Below, piece after piece: positions 1 to 10,244 of a stretch of 64,000 nucleotides of DNA; positions within the stretch are counted from its first letter, which is position 1; each line of letters begins with the position of its first letter. The stretch is taken from the NCBI GenBank assembly GCA_022747635.1, contig JAKTNV010000061.1:186001-250000 (forward strand). The letters are read 5' to 3'. A program made the position numbers and the translations under genes. Below the pieces are notes generated by a model. The model saw nothing but the letters and a program-made list of their open reading frames with translations, ran no database searches and had not been told where the DNA came from. The stretch comes from Hetaerina americana (taxonomy: Eukaryota; Arthropoda; Insecta; Odonata; Calopterygidae).

Positions 1-500
1 AAAAGCAAGAATGATGAAAGCATGTGGTCCATATTGCTCACACGCAATAGGTCAACGTCATCAATTTGCATCCAAAAACAAAGACAAGATTAAGGAGATA
101 GATGCTACAACGAGAGTGACAAAAATACATATGTAATGGTTACATATACCAACGACTTTCAAAGGTTTCTTCTCAAATGAATAAATGAAAAGCAATTGCA
201 ATGCTACACTATGAACAAGAATATCATTTGTCAGGAGACCAATATGAATTTTGCTGACCTCATTAAGAAGATACTAGGATTTCCACTGGCAGAAGAAGTA
301 TTTTAATGAAGCCGTACATGACCGGAATCAAAGACTTGAGAGTCATGGTGAAGCAGCAAGCTCTGACTCAAAAGGCAGTAGAGAAATTCATCGACAACCG
401 CATTTAAATATGATTAGAACACAACTACTCGCAGTCATGTTCAATCAGTCAATGTAGGTTTTCTTACTGAGGTGACACCTGGGGGTGTACCCCATTGCAA
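1..500. other. Unassigned AT-rich flank
   Basis: No recognisable gene, RNA or repeat. Only very short open frames are present; one of about 33 codons near 309-407 resembles nothing I know. Sequence similar to the RTE element begins at about 501. Confidence 0.5.
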
Positions 501-946
501 TGGGTTGCCATAACATTAAATGAAAAGGTATCAAGAAGTGTAGTCAACATTGAACAAGCATCAGATATAATAATACTAGTAGAAATAAAAACAGAACTGA
601 CAAACTTCGTCATTGTTCAGGTATATATGCAATCAAGAAATCATAGGGAAAAAAGTTAATAGAGAAAGTAAACCCGAGAAAACTTCATTTAGTAGATTGA
701 CAAGGAAAGAGTATAAGCACGCTGTAGAGAAAATTGTGAATGGGGGAATGAGCAGAGTACTATCAAGGATAAATGGGAATGCAGGCTGAAGCAACACGAG
801 TTCCTTCTTTGGTGTGGTTTTGATTTTGAGAAAAACAAGTTATGTTGCCGCACCCTGCATATCAAAAAAGAAATATTGAAAGCCACAAATGAAACCATCT
901 GAATTGTTAGTAGGAAAAGGACAAGAAAACCAAGGATCATGGATGG

Positions 947-1251
947 GCAGTAGTAGTATTTAGCGGAGGAGACTGACTGCTGAGGTCATTTGCACCACAG
1001 GCGATGGACAGGAAAGGATGAAGGGCGGAGAGAAACCCAGCGCCGGCATTAGCCTACTCTTTGCGAGAGGGCGCCAAGGGGTCCGCAGCCTAACATCCCA
1101 TCCAACGGCCAGCGTACTCATTCAAAGTGCCCTCCACAAAGCACCTCAAGTTCGAGATACCTCTGACAAATATTCAACACCACCGAGATTTGAACCTGAG
1201 CCCTCAGGGTAGGAAGCCAGTACGATAGCCACCGCACCAATCCCGATCCCC
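947..1251 (-). mobile_element. tRNA-derived SINE with a LINE-like 3' tail
   Basis: A 305-bp insert in the RTE copy, flanked by the 10-bp direct repeat TCATGGATGG at 937-946 and 1252-1261. Read on the - strand it begins with a tRNA-like head carrying RNA polymerase III box A-like and box B-like sequences. A unique body follows. The 3' tail reads GTGGTGCAAATGACCTCAGC, then ends in ATACTACTACTGC. That tail closely matches the 3' end of the I-type LINE at 35,469-35,529, including the TAC-repeat terminus. This is the layout of a SINE copied by a partner LINE that recognises a shared 3' end. The insert, orientation and duplication are directly visible; the partnership is inferred. Confidence 0.85.
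1186..1231 (-). promoter_or_regulatory. Internal Pol III promoter of the SINE (box A 1217-1231, box B 1186-1195)
   Basis: On the - strand, TGGCTATCGTACTGG resembles box A, and GGTTCAAATC matches box B (consensus GGTTCRANNC) exactly. Order and spacing match a tRNA gene. The region does not fold as a plausible functional tRNA, so it is called a SINE head. Confidence 0.7.
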
Positions 1252-2451
1252 TCATGGATGGAATGAGATGGTTGGAAAGATAGACGAGAGGAGGAAATCA
1301 ACTATTGTAAACACACAAATAGGCAGAAGTTAAAAGTTAAATAATAAATTGAGATGGGTAACAAATAAAGTAAGAGAAGGGTGGTGAAAAACCAAGAGTG
1401 AGGATATGGTCAGTTTGCAGAGGAAAGTTGAAAATGGTGTGCTATACAGCAATGTAGCAGGTTGTCGTTAAGCAGCACTATTAGGAAGTCAGAAGAGAAG
1501 ATCTGTTAACAGTGAGAGGTAAGTCGGGAAAGAAAAGAAAGGATCTAAGTTAGGACGGAATATATAGAAGAAATTATGGTGAACTACTTAGGCAAACAAG
1601 GTTAGACATAGAAAGAGAACAAGAGGTGGAGAAAGATAGCTTAGGTCCAGGCATACTCGACAATGAGACAAAGGGTATTACGAGTGATGAATTCAAATAT
1701 GGGGGTGGGGAACTACTAAAAGGTTTAGGAAAATGTGGGATGAAGATTCTATATGGACTGATTTGTAGTATCTATGAAGAAGGAATCAGGCCGGAAGACT
1801 TTTGTGAGATTTGAGTGTTAGTTCCTATTCTGAAAAAGGTGAATGCTACATCCCATATTTCCCATTCAGCTTAAGTTGTTCTCAGGATCATCAACAAAAG
1901 GATAGAGACTACGGCAAATGATTACTTAGGGGATGATCAGTATGGGTTTAGGAAGGAGAGAGAAACAAGCGACGCCATTGCAGTAATGAGATCACTAATT
2001 GAGAGGAATATAAAATATAATCAGGACATATTTGCCTGTTTTGTAGATTTTGAAAAGTCGTTTGATATAGTGGATTGGGAAAACATTGGGAGTATGTTGC
2101 AAAAAATAGGAATAGATAGGAACACGAGGCTAATCCGCAACCTGTAACTTCCTCAGACTGCTCAGGTGCAAGTGGGGAACTGAAGGTCCAGATGAGCAGT
2201 GTTAGGAAAAGGTATAAGGCAGGGTCACCCATTATCACCAGTGCTGTTCACCATATTTTTAGATAAAATGATTAAGAGGCATGGCAAGAACTGGAGGTAG
2301 GAATGGAGGTCAGAAAAGAACTCGTAAAATCAGGTTCACTGATGACCAAGCTCTTGTTTTCCAACCAATGGAATGCAAGCATTGGTGAGAATATTGGAAA
2401 TTTTGTATCGAAGACCTGGGATGAGAATCAATATTAATAAAACAAAGGTTA

Positions 2452-3208
2452 TACGAGGGTCATCCGGAAAGTAGTACCCGTTCGTGAAATAAAGACACAA
2501 AAGTAAATATTAACAAACATAAAAAATTTTATTTGAAAGAGGATACTTTAAACTACTTCTCAACATAATCTCCAAGCAAATTAAGGCATTTGTCATAACG
2601 TGTGACAAGTTTCTGTATTCCTGCTGCATAGTCCTTCGCCGCCAGCTCATTGAGATACGCGAGGGACCCATCTTGCACAAATTTTTGCATAATGCAGATG
2701 GTGTTTAACAATTTCATGAACAATTGTTCGAGAAACATTGGGAAAATGCTCACAGATGTCATCAATTGTGACGCGCCGATCGTTCCTCACGAATTCGTCA
2801 ACTGAGCTCACCAGTTGGTCTGTAATGACAGACGGTCTCCCCGAACGCTCATCGTCGTGTGTGTTCCCCCTCCCCATGTTGAAGTTGCGACACCACCGCC
2901 GAACAGACGACTCGTCCATTACATTGTCTCCATACACCTCCTTTAATTGGCGATGAATATCACATGGGCGAACGTTTCTTGCATTGAGGAATTTAATCAC
3001 TGCCCTCACTTCACAACTGGCGGCGTTCTCAATTTTTTTAAACATTGTAAACAATCACAGAAACAACACAGGCAATGCTAGCGTCATGCAACTTGGCTCA
3101 GAGAAGGCAGACAAGCCACTGAAGCTATCTGACCTCGTCCAGCGGCTACTCGCGTCGTCAGCACTTCATGCGGCACGAACGGGTACTACTTTCCGGATGA
3201 CCCTCGTA
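2452..3208 (-). mobile_element. Internally deleted mariner transposon with perfect terminal inverted repeats
   Basis: The element lies between TA dinucleotides (2452-2453 and 3207-3208), the mariner target duplication. Its inverted repeats, 2454-2486 and 3174-3206, begin CGAGGGTCATCCGG and match at all 33 positions. It sits in the RTE copy at the point equal to GGTTA/TGCGA near 18,275-18,280 of the better copy, where a single TA is present, so the empty site is known. The coding part keeps only the transposase N-terminus and extreme C-terminus, so it could move only with an enzyme supplied in trans. Confidence 0.92.
2553..3054 (-). pseudogene. Mariner transposase, DNA-binding domain joined to C-terminal stub
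   Basis: The protein starts at 3054 with the mariner N-terminal helix-turn-helix region: FLNARNVRPCDIHRQLKEVY, then SSVRRWCRNFN and DERSGRPS. It runs for about 130 codons to RWVPR. The middle of the gene, which should hold the three catalytic aspartates, is missing. The remaining C-terminal segment lies in another frame (2553 to about 2660) and carries YDKCLNLLGDYVEK, the typical mariner ending. The join falls near 2655-2665. A full mariner transposase is about 345 residues; fewer than half are left. The N-terminal half has no stop, so the deletion is recent. It might still make a DNA-binding peptide, but nothing shows expression. Confidence 0.85.
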
Positions 3209-3981
3209 TGATTTTTTTGAAAAAGAAAGGCTAAGCTTAACGTTAAATAGGAGGGAAAAAACTTGAGCACGTGGAAGAGTTTAGATATCTCAGTATTTTG
3301 GACCAAAGTGGACAAAGTTGTACGGAGAGTAAGAGAATTGTTTTAGGCAAATAGGCATTCACAAGGAGGGAATTTATGATAGGGACGTTGGTTAAGGATG
3401 TAAAGACAAGGCTCGTCAAAACTTTGATATGGATTGTAGTTAAGTACAGCATGGAGACATGGTCACTGAAGCAGGATGATATCGGTAGATTGGAGGCTTT
3501 CGAAATGTGGACGTGGAGAAGGATGAAGGCGGTGAAATGGATGGAAAGAAAAACATGAAGCGCTACATATGGTGGTCAAGGAGAGGAGATTGTTGGGAGG
3601 AGCCTTAAGACAAGAAATATGGATAAATGGCATATTTATCAGCAGGGGAATGTTGAAGGTTGTCTCAGAGGAAGGGGCAAAAATAGGATAGGGATGTTGG
3701 ACATGATAAAGGGTTGCCGAAGTCGCCACTTCTATTGTGGTCCAGTGGACTCCCACAGGAGAGGGGGAGAGAGTAAAATGTTAGACAGCATTGATCCACA
3801 CTCAGCGTCAAACAGAAGTGGAGTAGAGGGAGAAAAACATGACTAGCTGAGGAAAGAGAAAAATCAAAGGAAAGACTACTGCTGAAATAGATCTAATATA
3901 GACACAGTACGGGAAAGACCATGACGAGTATATTTGCAAAACAGTGAAATTGCACTGGCAAAACAAGAGAGAGGTACTCAC

Positions 3982-4150
3982 CAAAACAAAAAGAGCTGCT
4001 TTTTGTTCTACATCACAGCATCCTTGTAAGCAATGGCTCGAGGTCCATTCATGATAATGTCCCTCTCAATCATTTCAGGGTATTGCATCACCATACTTCC
4101 AAGCAATTATGCCGCCCCAGGCATGAGCCACCACAATGCACTTTCTTTTC
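3982..4150 (-). pseudogene. Dead exon of an epoxide-hydrolase-like (alpha/beta hydrolase) gene
   Basis: On the - strand a good 3' splice site (TTTATTTTTCCAG, just before 4150) and 5' splice site (GTGAGT, 3981-3976) bound a 169-bp exon. It translates to KCIVVAHAWGGIIAWK, then after a one-base frame change to MQYPEMIERDIIMNGPRAIA, followed by an in-frame TAG and NKKQLFLFW. This matches the epoxide hydrolase region around the catalytic motif HDWGG and the following helix. The nucleophile Asp of that motif is Ala here. Nucleophile loss, frame change and stop together mean the exon cannot encode an active enzyme, although both splice sites survive. No neighbouring exon was found, so it may be a remnant or part of a dead paralogue. 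RTE fragments lie on both sides. Confidence 0.75.
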
Positions 4151-4227
4151 CTGGAAAAATAAAGGACAATGCACTTAAAAACTGACATTCATGCATCATT
4201 GGCAATAATTTTGGAAGACATTAGGAG

Positions 4228-4640
4228 GCTGCAGAGAAAATCATGGAGGACAGTCAAGAGCAGAGTACGGTTGGAAAAAATAGGAATGAATAAAAAAAGG
4301 GACATTGAAAGCCGAAAAAGGAACTACAGGAACCGTTAAAGGGAAAATGACAAGGAAACCATGGATCAAGATGAGAATGATGATGAGAAGAAGAGATGAG
4401 ATGATTACAAAGATAGATTAGGAAAGAAAATGAAAACACAAAAGTTAGGCAAAAGAAAGCACTAAGAGTTCAACACTAAATTGACACTGGCAACAAATCA
4501 AGCATGGTGCAAGATGCAGTGCAAGGACATGGAAAGTTTGCAGAGCGAGGGTAAAATTGGTGCCCTATACAATCCTGAGGAAAAAGCACAAGTTGACAGA
4601 AATAGAAGCGACAGGCTGGAAGGACACCTGATAAGGCATT
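4228..4640 (+). pseudogene. RTE-type LINE fragment
   Basis: The stretch is similar to about 16,875-17,240 of the RTE element at 15.6-18.9 kb. Shared landmarks are GAGAAAATCATGGAGGA at 4238, AGGAAACCATGGATCA at 4354, GATGAGATGATTACAAAGAT at 4397 and the GCATGGTG...GACATGGA block at 4503-4535. It covers the linker between endonuclease and reverse transcriptase, has no open frame, and ends without a recognisable tail. Confidence 0.75.
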
Positions 4641-5763
4641 GAGATTGCACGTAAATCTAATTAGGAAAGATTAGAAGCATTAAAGAAAATAGCATGACCT
4701 AGGATGAAATTTATGGATGGCAAAAACAAAATATTTGCACTAGAATGTGAAAGAACTGGCATAGTCAAATAACTCCTAACAAAGAGATCATGCATTCCAC
4801 CCACAAACTCTACTGGTCATGTTTGAAGTCCTACTGAACCAGAGGTACATACATTGAAATATATTTTGTACTATTGGTACAGTGTAATTCCATCACCAAC
4901 AAAATTTGTGTAATATTTTGGAATATCACAGCCATACCGTATTTGCTTACATTTACTTTAATTCACCTTCAATATTTAGAACTTGTTGATATAGTAATTT
5001 TCTATTAAGTCATGTTGCATAATGCTAATATAAGGGGGATGATTTTACAAGCAATATATGCTCTTTAACCATAATCATTTAAGTCTTCAGCTCATCCAGC
5101 ATCATCATGCTGTGTGTGAATGAACATTTTATTTTATATCAGCCTGTTTTCCATAGCTTTGTCCCAAATCAATATATCAAATGCCATTGAAACAAAATAA
5201 TCTACATAACATTTACCAATACTACATTATTTTAATCATATCTCTATTAGTACACTTTATGTGACCTGCAACAAAGCTTATCAAAACAATGCTTGATGAA
5301 CTTCAATGCTCGATATTTTATTTCAATGAACCCCATAGTGTAATATATTGCAAAAATCCTAAGATATCATGAACGTTTTGTTTCATCCATTGTTTCTTCT
5401 CCGATTTTGCTCAAATTACGAATGCGAATGAACGCAAAGTGTTAACAATAAAAAGTTAGGAGCTCGGTGTTGAAATGGAATATATGTCAAAAATAACACA
5501 GGCATCCCTAAGCTCAATTAATAATTACACTGCATTGATAAAATAGACAAGTTCAGCGTAATTCTTATGAGATACTTATCTGAAGAACCAATATTGCTTA
5601 TTTCACTACACCGTTTTGTACTCAAGCGCCGTGGTTATTTTTAATGAAAAATTAGTTTTTGTCGCACTCCTAAGCCCTCATGCAACGATTTTCATACGCC
5701 AGGTGAAGGTTACCAATGTAAACAAACTGCTGCCATACAGAAAATATATTTAGACGTGGTGAC
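4641..5763. other. No feature recognised
   Basis: AT-rich, no open frame of note, no repeat or RNA gene recognised. Confidence 0.5.
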
Positions 5764-5797
5764 ACCCCGGCCGGCCAGGGTATCTGGCCGGGGTGGT
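5764..5797. repeat. GC-rich hairpin
   Basis: GGCCAG and CTGGCC pair across a five-base loop, and ACCCC/GGGGT can extend the stem outside a short bulge. It lies at the edge of the PLE-like terminal sequence and stands out in an AT-rich area. Function unknown. Confidence 0.5.
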
Positions 5798-5814
5798 AAT
5801 CCGTCCCGTTTGTG

Positions 5815-6355
5815 GTTTCAATTTGTCCGTACCTCGTTGGTAATAACAAATTGCGTAGCTTCAGGCGTGATGCGGTGGAAGTCGAACAAAATGAATAACA
5901 GATCGTAGCACTTTTCCACTTGATAAAATTTATTTACGACCGGATTTCGATGTATTACATCATCATCAGGCAACAAAATGAAGTTACGTGCAAAATGGTC
6001 CACTTAGGTGAATGGCGGCAGTCGCCAATAATCCATCGGCCACCGGGACGATGCCAATAGGCGGGCCAAAGGTGGGAGTCCAGGGCAGGGGATTAGGCAC
6101 TTCTGGAAGGGTGGCGGCGGAATACCCCACACTTAACTCACGCATTGGGTGCCGGGACACAAGGGAAGGCGTTCGTTGGTAATAGCTTTAGCGGAGACAC
6201 TCACTTCCGGTGGGGTGATGCCGCCCGGCGGAGTCACCTTTCGTGATCGCTCCGGAGGGTTTGACTCTTTTCGAAGGGTGTCATACCGCCGGCGATGTGC
6301 GGTTCGTACTAGCCCCCAAAGCATATCGAATTGCTGATTATTACTCGGGATCAAG
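5815..6355 (-). mobile_element. Penelope-like element terminal region (fragment)
   Basis: A relatively GC-rich block with no convincing protein. Read on the - strand it holds a hammerhead-like core, CTGATGA, a short hairpin, then GAAA (5970 down to about 5944), followed by a short AT-rich tail. This layout matches the termini of the PLE copies at 14.8 and 33.0 kb, which is why it is assigned to PLEs. No reverse transcriptase or GIY-YIG part is seen, so the family assignment is tentative. Confidence 0.45.
5936..5972 (-). ncRNA. Hammerhead-ribozyme-like motif
   Basis: On the - strand: CTGATGA, one base, a hairpin of GATGT/ACATC with loop AAT, then GAAA and TCCGGTC. The invariant core blocks and stem II are present; stem III could only be the short self-complementary CCGG, as in PLE hammerheads that act as dimers. 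Cleavage is not demonstrated. Confidence 0.5.
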
Positions 6356-8870
6356 AAAAAAAGACCCAGTTAACAACATTTACTACTCGCTCCCTCACCA
6401 CATGAATATTAATTGAATTGAGAAGTTAACTTTCCACGCTTACACATTATCCACCAGAAATGTCACTAACTCAACACACAGTTTAACTAAACAATAGCAG
6501 CAGTTATCTTCTTCGTCGGATGTAAAGTTTCAACATAATTCTAGGTTTTCAGATTGCTTTGACAATTATACGACCTCTTAATACATTCATGACCAAGTAC
6601 TGAAGAAGTCTGTGAATACATTCACTACCATAAAATTCAACCTTACCACATTTGAAAACAATTCAAATGTGCTCGTTATTTCAGCTCAATGAATTGATTG
6701 GTTAAGACTCTCCAAGTCATTAGCTGCCAACCTCTCCTGGATTTCCCTATGTTAGGGTAATTGCTTTCGTCCACTCGGGAAATACAGTAACTAACAATAG
6801 TCGGAAAGTAAAATAACCCGTAGTTCATTTCCTTGATACCCATTGCTACCATACAATATCTTCACCGATATAAAAGTGAGATTGTTTGACCATAACGTCC
6901 ATTAACGTTAACGCATGAGGAAAATTTTAATTTCTAAATAACGCGTCAATCGACGTTTATTTTTTAAGATTAGAAATTTCCATAATATTACAGGGACATA
7001 TTTCATTTATGATGAACTAGAGCTTGCGGATCGATAGTAATAGATTCAAATCCCAAGTAGCTTTAAAATCATAACAACTGAATTCGAATTGCTCGTTGGT
7101 CGGTACCAGGGCCTTCATTTTTCCCGCCGTGTGGACATAGACGCAACAGGCGACCCAATCATTTTAGAAGAATCAATCTTTCATGAACCGCACGCTATTG
7201 CAGTTAACTTTAACTTCCCCAGTCGCTTCATTATCTCTGGTACGATTCCAACCAAAATTAACAGCTAGCCTGGGAAATCATTATTTCACGAAATTCGTTG
7301 AAATGAAATGCGCGAAAAGAAAAATCAGCGAGCGGCCCATGCTCGTATGAATCATAAGACGCTAAAATGATCCGAACTGCTTATTTACTACAAATATACG
7401 GCATAAATAAATTACCATTTCAATGACGTAATAATGAAACAATTACCTTGAGCATATTTCGGGTAGGATTCAGTTTCCAAAAGCCGACGTCGAGAACCAA
7501 TGAAATACATCTCCACTAGCAACCTAAATTGCAGTAAAACTTGGCATTCTTCACCTGTTACATTAAGCCGTTATTGGTCACGGAAAGTTGCTCAAACCTA
7601 AAGTTCTAGTGGATAGAAAGACAAAAATTATATTATCAACTCTTCATTATAACCAACTAATAAAAGCATATCAATACATTAATTGTTAAAATGCACACCT
7701 GCCACTATGAATACTTCTTCCCTCTTCTGAATTCCTCATAGTCAAAACAGGAAAAAGATATCTCATAGACACATTTAACACACATAACTTCTTCTGAATC
7801 ATTGCACCATGTGCTCTACCGGAAAGAATTAAAAAAGATGGCGCTAAGTGAAGCTCTGGCGTTTGGGTGAGCGGTCATCTTTGTAAACATCGCTAAAGTC
7901 GACTTTCTATTTTTAACAAAACAAGTATAGCGCCCGCGAGTAACATTGCAAGTTACCTGAAGCAGAAATAAAGGCAAATGGGGGCGAGTTAACTGTCTGT
8001 GTCGAGAGAAACGGAATATTTGTAAAGAATTTTACGATAAATACCGTGAGATTTTAGTCATACTTGAGTGAAGGAAAAATTTGCTACAGGATTCCAGCGC
8101 ACTGTTTCAATAAATTTGAAAGCTGCAAATGTTCGATTTGGAGAAATAGGTTCCATTATTTTCTATGGAAATATGTTAAAAATGTAAAATTAATAACCTA
8201 CCGTTTATGATCCATCACGGGAGTCCATAGAAATGACGTTTTTTGTATGTTAATTTTTGCATTTCTACGGTAAACGTGCAATTTTTCAGCCGAGAGTTTG
8301 GAACAGTGCCTAACGTTTATTAACGCCCTTGTGATCCGATAGTGACGGTTGGTTATATCTGTTTCATACTGCGAAAAAATGAGTAGAATTTCCTATTAAT
8401 ATAATTTTATGGATTTCTTTAATTGCTTCTATTCCATATTCACTCCCCGAATAGATTAGTTTGTTTACTTTGTGGGCACTGCTTCATTTGTATTGTAAAT
8501 TGACCCAAAGGAAGAGTCTCATTGGGTATATGACACCCCAAAGTCTCTTCAAATGTGTGGTTTGCACCCTTAATGCTTACCTCCCCCTATCCTTTTCATG
8601 TAATGACCAACACACATCTACTCCCTGGTGAACATAACAGTTTCAGGTTAAACTTTGTGTAATTCCTTCATGATGAGGGTAAAACAGAAACTTTACACTT
8701 CCACAATGAAGATTTAATTTTGGATCTCCTTAATTAATGATAATACTTCTGCCAGTCGGTATCCCATGCTAGAAATTTTACTATTGATGCCTAATATTCT
8801 TCTCTAGGCCTAGAGTGATGGGATCAAATGTCAATGTGTTTTCCTCAACTTGACATGATTAATAATAGCA
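6356..8870. other. No feature recognised
   Basis: About 2.5 kb of AT-rich sequence without long open frames or recognisable repeats or RNA genes. I see nothing to annotate. Confidence 0.5.
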
Positions 8871-10180
8871 TAGTTTTAGGGTGCGTCAACAGCTATGGTC
8901 ATTTTGCACCACTTTCCATGGGTTAATAACCTCAATATCCTAGTACTAAATACATGAATACTTAAAACCAAAAGTCTAAAAAATGGGGTACCAAAATTAT
9001 ATTTTTCTTAAGAGGCCAGTTTCCCTTAAAAACGTTTAAACTCTATTCAAGTAATTAGGCTCATCCCCTAACATAGTAATTAGATCACCCCTTATGTTAA
9101 AAATGTTTCTAACTCTCTGGCATTTGTCACATTGTGTCAGCATATAGTTCACTGTCAGCAGTAGGCACATTCTTTGCACCGAGGTTGCGATTTTTCCTCT
9201 CTAAAGAGGTACGATTGTGTGCAGGCACAGTGCCCTATCCTAAATCCATGATGTTGACATCTTCCCTCTGATTTTATTGCCCTCAATTAATTGTTATCGA
9301 AGTACCGCTAAGCTTCCTTCCACTGCTTAAAAACTGAGTTTTGCGAGGCAGTTTTAAGCTCTTCCACAAATACCAAGGTGGAATCGGTCTCCAGCTTTCT
9401 CAGGGCTTCCTTGGCTGCTTTTTTTTATTTTCTCTTTGCCAGTAATTCCTGGCATGAATCTCCTGAACTATCGGGTGCATTGATGGCAATACCTTTATTG
9501 ATTATAAAGTGCTCAAGGAGTCGGAGCAGATAAGGAAAGAGCCATTATTTCTTATTTCATTTAGGGCTCTCCTGATTCCTAACAGTTCGACTGTGAAAAC
9601 ACTGCAAAAGTTATTAAGTTTCTCCCTCAGGGCTCCATGGTAGCAGAAGACCACTGCAAAGGCACATGTAGATTCTGACTTCAATTCACTGGTAGACAGG
9701 GACAAAGTCATAGTGTGGTCCGAGGAAGGCATTAAAGAGTTGCTGATTTTCCAAATCAGTTGTGAACACTTGAGTGCACTGGTGTGACATGATCTTCACA
9801 TCAGGCTTTGGTATTAACTAAGGTGGAGATTAAAATAGAATACAGAGCATACTTTGGGGAAGATAAAATTGAGTTCATGGATAAAATCATTTAAACCAAT
9901 GGCTGGCAGCCTAGTGGTCCTACTCCACCTGTTAAATAAGTCTAAAAACAGTTGATTTAAAAGAATGTTAAAACATGGGTGGTTAGTCACAGATAAAACT
10001 TTACAAGCATAATTGCCCATCAGAGAGCTCCTGTGGGTTGCCAAATGAGGCTCCCCTGCATCAGCATATAGGCTTGGAACTAGGCTGGTCGTAAATGCCC
10101 CAGTGGCCACCTAAAGCCCAGTGTTGTGGATACATGTATGGGGTCCCAAATAAGACTCTCTTCCTGAAGATTGGTTCATA
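8871..10180 (-). pseudogene. Old 5'-truncated I-type LINE (ORF2 RNase H end and 3' UTR)
   Basis: Related to the I-group LINEs at 35-64 kb. The 3' tail at about 8871-8922 contains the shared block GGTCATTTTGCACCAC. The ORF2 remnant runs from about 10,110 down to 9010: the post-RT block with YADAGEP and MGNYACKVLSVTNHPCFNIL (9814-10110), then the RNase H region with YHGALREKLNN and SFLICSDSLSTL (9502-9732), then a trace of the C-terminal Cys/His region near 9160-9250. Frames are interrupted by many stops. It is clearly older than the 35-64 kb copies. Its 5' end fades near 10,180, next to the CR1/L2-like element. Confidence 0.85.
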
Positions 10181-10244
10181 CAGTCCAAAAATAATATTAT
10201 CCAATAGTGACAATTCAATTAGCATATGAAATGCTGTACAGGGA

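Larger units (their letters stand above)
501..3720 (+). pseudogene. Degenerate RTE-type LINE, interrupted by a SINE and a mariner
   Basis: The stretch aligns in order with the better-preserved RTE copy at 15,591-18,963. Positions 501-660 match the endonuclease region near 16,250-16,400, 695-945 match about 16,855-17,030, 1255-1570 match about 17,020-17,330, 1626-2450 match about 17,400-18,275, and 3209-3715 match about 18,280-18,820. The frame is broken by many stops and indels, and there is a deletion of several hundred bases near 660-695. Recognisable protein pieces include the pre-RT block near 1626 and the C-terminal block near 3376-3558. Two younger elements interrupt it at 947-1251 and 2452-3208. 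It is an old, dead copy. The 3' limit is uncertain because similarity fades after about 3715. Confidence 0.85.

Noticed and set aside
1186..1231. A functional tRNA gene
   Set aside because: Box A and B are present but the sequence lacks a plausible cloverleaf, and it lies at the head of an insert with target duplications and a LINE-like tail; called a SINE.
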